Below are positions 58,821-64,000 of a DNA stretch of 64,000 nt, piece by piece (the stretch's first letter is position 1; every line of letters begins with the position of its first letter). Source of the stretch: Streptomyces sp. NBC_01216 (lineage in GTDB: Bacteria > Actinomycetota > Actinomycetes > Streptomycetales > Streptomycetaceae); the NCBI RefSeq assembly GCF_035994945.1, contig NZ_CP108677.1, forward strand, positions 1,984,001-2,048,000. The letters run 5' to 3'. Below the pieces are notes generated by a model that did not search any database, was not told the origin of the DNA, and saw only the letters and a list, made by a program, of their open reading frames with translations. Both the position numbers and the translations under genes were made by a program.

Positions 58821-60842
58821 GTGAGATCCACGCCCAGCCGTCGCGCCACCGCGACCGGCGCGCTGATCGCCGCCGCCGCCATGCTCGCCGCCGGTGTGCA
58901 GACCGGGTCCGCCACCGCGGCGGACAGCACCTGGACCGCAGCGCCGCAGGCGCAGTCCGTCCGCGGCGCCAACCCCGGCGCCCTCCCGGCCGACCTCTCT
59001 CCCGCCCAGCGCACCGCGCTGATCAAGGCCGCCGACGCCGACAAGGCGGCCACCGCCAAGCGCCTCGGCCTCGGCGCGCAGGAGAAGCTCGTCGTCCGCG
59101 ACGTCGTCCAGGACCGCGACGGCACCACCCACACGCGCTACGAGCGCACCTACGCCGGACTGCCCGTCCTCGGCGGCGACCTCGTCGTCCAGGAGTCGAA
59201 GGCCGGCGCGACCCAGGCCGTCACCAAGGCGTCCCGCGCGGAGCTGAAGAACGTCGACACCACCGCGACCGTGGCCCCGGCCGCCGCGTCGAAGCAGGCC
59301 CTGAGCGCCGCGAAGGCGGAGGGCTCCGGCAAGGCCAAGGCCGACCGCGCCCCGCGCAAGGTCGTCTGGATGGCCCAGGGCAAGCCCGTCCTCGCGTACG
59401 AGACCGTCGTCGGCGGCCTCCAGCACGACGGCACCCCGAACGAGCTGCACGTCGTCACCGACGCCAAGTCGGGCGCGAAGCTCTACGAGTGGCAGGCCAT
59501 CGAGACCGGCACCGGCAACACCATGTACAGCGGCCAGGTGACGCTCGGGACCGCGCCCTCGTACACGCTGACCGACACCGGGCGCGGCAACCACAAGACG
59601 TACAACCTCAACGGCGGTTCGTCGGGTACCGGGACGCTGTTCAGCAACAGCACGGACGTGTGGGGCAACGGCTCGCCCTCCAACAAGGAGACGGCCGGCG
59701 CCGACGCGCACTACGGTGCCGCCCTCACCTGGGACTACTACAAGAACGTGCACGGTCGCTCCGGCATCCGGGGTGACGGAGTCGGCGCGTACTCGCGCGT
59801 CCACTACGGCAACGCGTACGTCAACGCCTTCTGGTCCGACAGCTGCTTCTGCATGACCTACGGCGACGGGTCCGGCAACTCCAAGCCGCTGACGTCCATC
59901 GACGTGGCCGCGCACGAGATGACGCACGGCGTCACCTCCAACACCGCCGGCCTGCAGTACAGCGGCGAGTCCGGCGGCCTCAACGAGGCCACCTCGGACA
60001 TCATGGCGGCGGCCGTCGAGTTCTACGCCAACAACCCCCAGGACAAGGGCGACTACCTGGTCGGCGAGAAGATCGACATCCGCGGCAACGGCACCCCGCT
60101 GCGCTACATGGACAAGCCGAGCAAGGACGGCGCGTCCAAGGACTCGTGGTACTCGGGCATCGGCAACATCGACGTCCACTACTCCTCGGGCCCGGCGAAC
60201 CACTGGTTCTACCTGCTCTCCGAGGGCAGCGGCGCGAAGAGCATCAACGGCGTCAACTACGACTCGCCGACCTCCGACGGCCTGCCCGTCACCGGCATCG
60301 GCCGGGACAAGGCCGCGCTGATCTGGTTCAAGGCGCTCACCACCAAGTTCGGTTCGACCACGAACTACGCGGGTGCCCGTACCGGCACGGTCGACGTCGC
60401 CAAGGCACTGTACGGCGCGACCAGCCCCGAGGTCACGGCCGTGGAGAACGCCTGGGCCGGCATCAACGTGGGCCCGCGGCCCGGCACCCCCGGCGGGACG
60501 GTCTTCGAGAACACCGCCGACGTGTCGATCCCGGACTACGGCTCCGCCGTCACCTCGACGGTCAACGTCACCGGCGTCGCCGGCAACGCCCCGAGCAACC
60601 TCGCGGTCGGCGTGGACATCATCCACACCTGGCGCGGTGACCTCGTGGTCGACCTGATCGCCCCGGACGGCAGCGTCTACAACCTGGCCAACCGCTCCGG
60701 CGGCAGCGCCGACAACATCCAGGAGACCTTCACCGTCAACGCCTCCAGCGAGGTCGCCAACGGCGCCTGGAAGCTCCGTGTCCAGGACAAGGCCCGCTAC
60801 GACACCGGCTACATCAACAGCTTCAAGCTCACCTTCCCGTAA
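58821..60842 (+). CDS. Secreted M4 (thermolysin-family) zinc metalloprotease with P domain
   Basis: A 673-residue preproenzyme. Signal peptide with an RRATATGALIAAAA core, an FTP/PepSY-type propeptide to about residue 235, then the M4 catalytic domain: zinc site HEMTH (~366), the third ligand in GGLNEATSD (~386), and the catalytic His in GPANHWFYLL. From about residue 561 to the end is a proprotein convertase P domain (TADVSIPDYGSAV to YINSFKLTFP), which stabilises or targets secreted proteases. GTG at 58821 has AAAGGAG five bases upstream. A terminator follows. Confidence 0.95.
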   Translation: MRSTPSRRATATGALIAAAAMLAAGVQTGSATAADSTWTAAPQAQSVRGANPGALPADLSPAQRTALIKAADADKAATAKRLGLGAQEKLVVRDVVQDRDGTTHTRYERTYAGLPVLGGDLVVQESKAGATQAVTKASRAELKNVDTTATVAPAAASKQALSAAKAEGSGKAKADRAPRKVVWMAQGKPVLAYETVVGGLQHDGTPNELHVVTDAKSGAKLYEWQAIETGTGNTMYSGQVTLGTAPSYTLTDTGRGNHKTYNLNGGSSGTGTLFSNSTDVWGNGSPSNKETAGADAHYGAALTWDYYKNVHGRSGIRGDGVGAYSRVHYGNAYVNAFWSDSCFCMTYGDGSGNSKPLTSIDVAAHEMTHGVTSNTAGLQYSGESGGLNEATSDIMAAAVEFYANNPQDKGDYLVGEKIDIRGNGTPLRYMDKPSKDGASKDSWYSGIGNIDVHYSSGPANHWFYLLSEGSGAKSINGVNYDSPTSDGLPVTGIGRDKAALIWFKALTTKFGSTTNYAGARTGTVDVAKALYGATSPEVTAVENAWAGINVGPRPGTPGGTVFENTADVSIPDYGSAVTSTVNVTGVAGNAPSNLAVGVDIIHTWRGDLVVDLIAPDGSVYNLANRSGGSADNIQETFTVNASSEVANGAWKLRVQDKARYDTGYINSFKLTFP

Positions 60843-60880
60843 GCCCCGGCGCGGGGTGACGGAGTGACGGAAGTCTGACG

Positions 60881-60914
60881 GACGCCCGGAGGGACACGAT
60901 CCCCTCCGGGCGTC
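60881..60914 (+). terminator. Terminator of the metalloprotease gene
   Basis: GACGCCCGGAGGG (60881-60893) and its complement (60902-60914), 8-base loop, 39 bases past the stop. Confidence 0.85.
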
Positions 60915-60971
60915 CGTGCGTCCGGGCATCCCGGCATCCGGGCGTCGTGACCGGGCCCGGTGACCCGGCGG

Positions 60972-61007
60972 CCCGGTGACGGCGGCCCGGGAGCCGCCGT
61001 CACCGGG
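60972..61007 (-). terminator. Terminator of glgP
   Basis: Perfect 15-base arms, CCCGGTGACGGCGGC (60972-60986) and its complement (60993-61007), 6-base loop, 8 bases beyond the glgP stop. Confidence 0.88.
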
Positions 61008-61015
61008 TACGCCGG

Positions 61016-63598
61016 TCAGCGCAGCAGCACTCCCGCCCCCTGCCCGACCGTGTCCGCCGGCAGCGTCACCAGCCCCAGCTCCGCGGGCGAGGCCAGCAGC
61101 GGATGCGCCGGCAGGACCCGGATCGTGCAGCCGAACGGGCCGGTACGGTCCAGCGTCAGCGAACCCTCGTACGGCCACTGGCCGTCCAGGTCCGGCCCGC
61201 CGGCCGGCTTCAGGGAGACGGTGCGGGCCGCGGCGATGGCGTCGTCCGCGTCGACCCGGCCCGCCACCGCCTGGACCTCGACGTCCTCCGGGCGGAGCGC
61301 GCCGAGCGTCACCCTGACCCGTACCGCCAGCGTCGCGCCGAGTTCGGCGTCGCCCAGGTCCTCGCCCGCGTCGACGTGGCCGACCGCGACCGCGGGCCAC
61401 GCGGCGCGCACCCGCGCCTTCCAGTCGGCCAGTTCCCGCGCGGTGTCCGGGTCCAGGCTCCGGTGCGCCCCCGCGGCCGGGGCGTACAGCCGCTCCACGT
61501 ACTCCCGCACCATCCGGTCGGCGAGCACCTTCGGCCCGAGGCCGTTCAGGGTGCCGCGGACCATCGCCGTCCAGCGGGCCGGCACACCGTCCGCGCCCCG
61601 GTCGTAGAAGCGCGGTGCGACCCGGCGCTCGATCAGTTCGTAGAGCGCGGCGGCCTCCACGTCGTCACGGCGCTCCTCGTCCGCCGCCGCCGCGCCGTCC
61701 GCGGTCGGGATGGCCCAGCCGAAGTCGGGGGCGAACCACTCGTCCCACCAGCCGTCCAGGACGGAGAGGTTGAGACAGCCGTTCAGCGCGGCCTTCATCC
61801 CGCTGGTGCCGCACGCCTCCAGCGGCCGGAGCGGGTTGTTCAGCCAGACGTCGCAGCCGGGGTAGAGCCGGCGGGCCATGCCCATGCCGTAGTCCGGCAG
61901 GAAGACGATCCGGTGGCGCACCCTCGGGTCGTCGGAGAACCGCACCAGCTCCCGGACCAGCCGCTTCCCGCCGTCGTCCGCGGGGTGCGCCTTGCCCGCC
62001 ACGACCAGCTGGACGGGCCGCTCGGGGTGGAGCAGCAGCGACCGCAGCCGGTCGGGGTCGCGCAGCATCAGCGTGAGCCGCTTGTACGAGGGGACCCGGC
62101 GGGCGAAGCCGATGGTGAGGACGTCCGGGTCGAGCACCGATTCGGTCCAGCCGAGTTCGGCGTCCGCCGCGCCCCGCTGGCGCCACGAGGCCCGGACCCG
62201 TTCCCGCACCTCGGTCACCAGCTGCTCGCGCAGGGTGCGGCGCAGCTCCCACAGCTCCCGGTCGTCCGGCTCGCCCGCCTCGGCAGCGGGCCGGTGACGC
62301 CCGACTTCGGGAGCGGTCCAGGTGGGGGCGTGGACGCCGTTGGTGATCGAGGTGATCGGCACCTCGTCGGCGTCGAAGCCGGGCCACAGTCCGGCGAACA
62401 TCGCCCGGCTGACGGTCCCGTGGAGGGTGGAGACGCCGTTGGCGCGCTGGGCCAGGCGCAGCCCCATGGCGGCCATGTTGAAAAGGCCGGGTTCGCCGCC
62501 GAGCGGGGTCTCGTCGCCGAGGGCGAGGACACGGTTCACGTCGACGCCGGGGAGTTCGCCGTCCTCGCCGAGATGGCGGGCGACCTGGGCGCGGTCGAAG
62601 CGGTCGATGCCCGCGGGGACGGGGGTGTGGGTGGTGAAGACGGTCCCGGCTCGGACGGTCTCCAGGGCCGCGTCGAAGGCGACGCCCTCGCCGGCGAGTT
62701 CGCGGATGCGTTCGAGACCGAGGAAGCCCGCGTGGCCCTCGTTGGTGTGGAAGACCTCGGGGTCCGGTGTGCCGGTGAGCCGGCAGTAGGTGCGGACGGC
62801 GCGGACGCCGCCGATGCCGAGGAGCATCTCCTGGAGCAGCCGGTGCTCGCTGCCGCCGCCGTACAGCCGGTCGGTGACCTCGCGTTCGCCGGGCGCGTTC
62901 TCCTCCACGTCGGAGTCGAGCATCAGCAGCGGCACCCGGCCGACCTGCGCGGTCCAGACGTGGGCGTGCAGTCTCCGGCCGCCGGGCAGGGCGAGCGTGA
63001 CGCGGGCGGGGGTGCCGTCGGTCTCGCGGAGCAGCTCGACCGGCATCTCTCCGGGGTCGAGGACGGGGTAGTGCTCCTGCTGCCAGCCGTCCCGGGACAG
63101 GGACTGGCGGAAGTAGCCGTGGCGGTAGAGGAGGCCGACGCCGACGAGGGGGACGCCGAGGTCACTGGCGGCCTTGAGGTGGTCTCCGGCGAGGATGCCG
63201 AGGCCGCCGGAGTACTGGGGCAGGGCGGCGGTGACGCCGAACTCGGGCGAGAAGTAGGCGACGGCGGCGGGCAGCTCGCCGTCGTGTTCCGGGTGGAGCT
63301 GGTACCAGCGGGGTGCGTGCAGGTACTGGTGGAGGTCCTCGGCCGCGGCGCGCAGGCGGGCCAGGAAGTCCTGGTCCGCGGCGAGGGCGGCGAGGCGGGT
63401 GGCGGAGACGGCACCGAGCAGCCGGACGGGATCGAGGTCCTCGCCGCGGCGGCCCGGCGGGTTGCCGGGGTCGACGGCGGCGAAGAGTTCCCTGGTGGGC
63501 TCGTGCCAGGACCAGCGCAGGTTGCGCGCCAGATCGCTGAGGGGTCGAAGGGTGTCGGGGAGGACGGGGCGCACGGTGAATCGACGGATTGCCTTCAC
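61016..63598 (-). CDS. glgP: Alpha-glucan (glycogen) phosphorylase
   Basis: An 860-residue phosphorylase that releases glucose-1-phosphate from glycogen ends. It belongs to the subgroup with the N-terminal DUF3417 domain (RFTVRPVLPDTLRPL, then LARNLRWSWHEPTRELF). The active-site glucan region EFGVTAALPQYSGGLGILAGDH and the PLP lysine in EACGTSGMKAALNG are intact. GTG at 63598 has AAGGTGG just upstream and matches the family start; the frame stays open to 63700. GlgX, encoded in the window, removes the branches this enzyme cannot pass. It is the last gene before the right edge, apart from a partial gene. Confidence 0.95.
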   Translation of the reverse strand: MKAIRRFTVRPVLPDTLRPLSDLARNLRWSWHEPTRELFAAVDPGNPPGRRGEDLDPVRLLGAVSATRLAALAADQDFLARLRAAAEDLHQYLHAPRWYQLHPEHDGELPAAVAYFSPEFGVTAALPQYSGGLGILAGDHLKAASDLGVPLVGVGLLYRHGYFRQSLSRDGWQQEHYPVLDPGEMPVELLRETDGTPARVTLALPGGRRLHAHVWTAQVGRVPLLMLDSDVEENAPGEREVTDRLYGGGSEHRLLQEMLLGIGGVRAVRTYCRLTGTPDPEVFHTNEGHAGFLGLERIRELAGEGVAFDAALETVRAGTVFTTHTPVPAGIDRFDRAQVARHLGEDGELPGVDVNRVLALGDETPLGGEPGLFNMAAMGLRLAQRANGVSTLHGTVSRAMFAGLWPGFDADEVPITSITNGVHAPTWTAPEVGRHRPAAEAGEPDDRELWELRRTLREQLVTEVRERVRASWRQRGAADAELGWTESVLDPDVLTIGFARRVPSYKRLTLMLRDPDRLRSLLLHPERPVQLVVAGKAHPADDGGKRLVRELVRFSDDPRVRHRIVFLPDYGMGMARRLYPGCDVWLNNPLRPLEACGTSGMKAALNGCLNLSVLDGWWDEWFAPDFGWAIPTADGAAAADEERRDDVEAAALYELIERRVAPRFYDRGADGVPARWTAMVRGTLNGLGPKVLADRMVREYVERLYAPAAGAHRSLDPDTARELADWKARVRAAWPAVAVGHVDAGEDLGDAELGATLAVRVRVTLGALRPEDVEVQAVAGRVDADDAIAAARTVSLKPAGGPDLDGQWPYEGSLTLDRTGPFGCTIRVLPAHPLLASPAELGLVTLPADTVGQGAGVLLR

Positions 63599-63690
63599 GT
63601 GTTCCACCTTCGCGGGAGTACGGAGCGGAGTGGACGCACCACGCTGTGCATCCGGCTGTGCACCCCACCGACGGTAGGTCACGTGCTCCT

Positions 63691-63729
63691 TCCGGACCAC
63701 GGCGCGCGGGGGTCGTGCCGTGGTCCGGA
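63691..63729 (-). terminator. Terminator of the flavin monooxygenase gene
   Basis: TCCGGACCACGGC (63691-63703) and its complement (63717-63729), 13-base loop, 7 bases past the stop codon. Confidence 0.75.
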
Positions 63730-63736
63730 GGGGGCG

Positions 63737-64000
63737 TCAGCGTGGCGCGCCCGCCCGGAGGGCGCCGGTCCGGGTCTCGTAGGGCGATCCCTGGTTGACG
63801 GCGGTGGGGTCGAAGGCGCCGGTGGCGGCGTACCGGGCGGCGATCTCGGCCAGTTCCGGGGCGGGGATCACCTGGTGGATGTCGGTGAAGCCGTGCGGGG
63901 CCCGCTGGTGCGCGAGGTTGATGACGACCTCGGGGCCGAGCTGCCGGTTGGCCCGCTGGAGCGCGGTCATCGCGGGCCGGCGTGTCTCCTCGTAGGCGGC
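63737..64000 (-). CDS. FAD-dependent monooxygenase, C-terminal end only
   Basis: The last 87 residues of a gene whose start lies beyond the right edge. The segment ETRRPAMTALQRANRQLGPE followed by HGFTDIHQVIP and AARYAATGAFD matches the C-terminus of flavin-dependent hydroxylase-type oxidoreductases (the 'ERRPATNALVLANR' tail). The FAD-binding part is outside the window, so the reaction cannot be stated. The gene has its own terminator before glgP. Confidence 0.6.
   Translation of the reverse strand, partial: AAYEETRRPAMTALQRANRQLGPEVVINLAHQRAPHGFTDIHQVIPAPELAEIAARYAATGAFDPTAVNQGSPYETRTGALRAGAPR

Noticed and set aside
58734..61400. Long open minus-strand frame opposite the metalloprotease
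   Set aside because: Antisense to a gene with clear M4 motifs; Gly/Val/Arg-rich with no recognisable domain.

Overview
The window is high-GC actinobacterial chromosome, almost certainly Streptomyces. Codon third positions are strongly G/C, starts are often GTG or TTG, genes are coupled through ATGA, GTGA or TGATG overlaps, and several Tat signals and lipoboxes are present. The gene order (gatCAB, an rmdB-type c-di-GMP gene, ligA, mnmA, an oligopeptide ABC operon, gcvT-gcvH-glyA-sdaA, an EF-hand gene, an M4 protease, glgP) agrees with what I remember of the S. coelicolor SCO544x-SCO550x core region. That comparison is from memory and was not computed. No tRNA, rRNA, CRISPR array, insertion sequence or prophage was seen.

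Layout. 1-2.3 kb: the 3' part of a membrane deacetylase/glycosyltransferase and its coupled membrane protein. 2.8-8.6 kb: a GH46 chitosanase-like protein whose catalytic Glu is replaced by Val, an MMPL transporter and a Tat-exported phospholipase C. 8.9-14.7 kb: gatB, a small membrane protein, gatA, gatC and the c-di-GMP protein. 14.9-18.8 kb: ligA, a MetE-like protein and an SDR. 18.9-21.6 kb: a translationally coupled trio (helical protein, DUF1023-type hydrolase, lipoprotein). 22-25 kb: mnmA and a cysteine desulfurase, separated by a convergent amidase gene. 25.5-32.6 kb: a thioesterase, a truncated TRIC-type channel gene and a five-gene peptide ABC importer. 32.9-35.4 kb: two SseB-like proteins and a P-loop kinase. 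35.5-40.2 kb: a tandem glycine riboswitch followed by gcvT, gcvH, glyA and sdaA. 40.4-46.5 kb: accessory genes (two RNHCP proteins, a CopD-like protein, an EF-hand protein, a broken phosphodiester glycosidase gene, a beta-propeller lipoprotein coupled to a degenerate NodB protein, an RsbW-like ATPase). 46.7-53.8 kb: enoyl-CoA hydratase, two L,D-transpeptidases, glgX and a lipoprotein gene with a damaged 5' end. 54.1-64 kb: a heterodimeric ABC exporter, an M4 metalloprotease with a P domain, glgP and the end of a flavin monooxygenase.

How the genes fit together. Glycine sensed by the riboswitch should induce one-carbon and serine breakdown: GcvT/GcvH cleave glycine, GlyA interconverts glycine and serine, SdaA deaminates serine. 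gcvP is not here. The cysteine desulfurase supplies sulfur for MnmA. GatCAB makes Gln-tRNA (and possibly Asn-tRNA). GlgX and GlgP degrade glycogen. Several genes concern the envelope: two Ldts, an amidase and the deacetylase/glycosyltransferase.

The most unusual points are the chitosanase homologue without its general acid, the NodB homologue without its metal-binding Asp pair, a short intergenic repeat found five times at 3' ends of genes, the coupled three-gene DUF1023 cassette, and several genes caught in decay.
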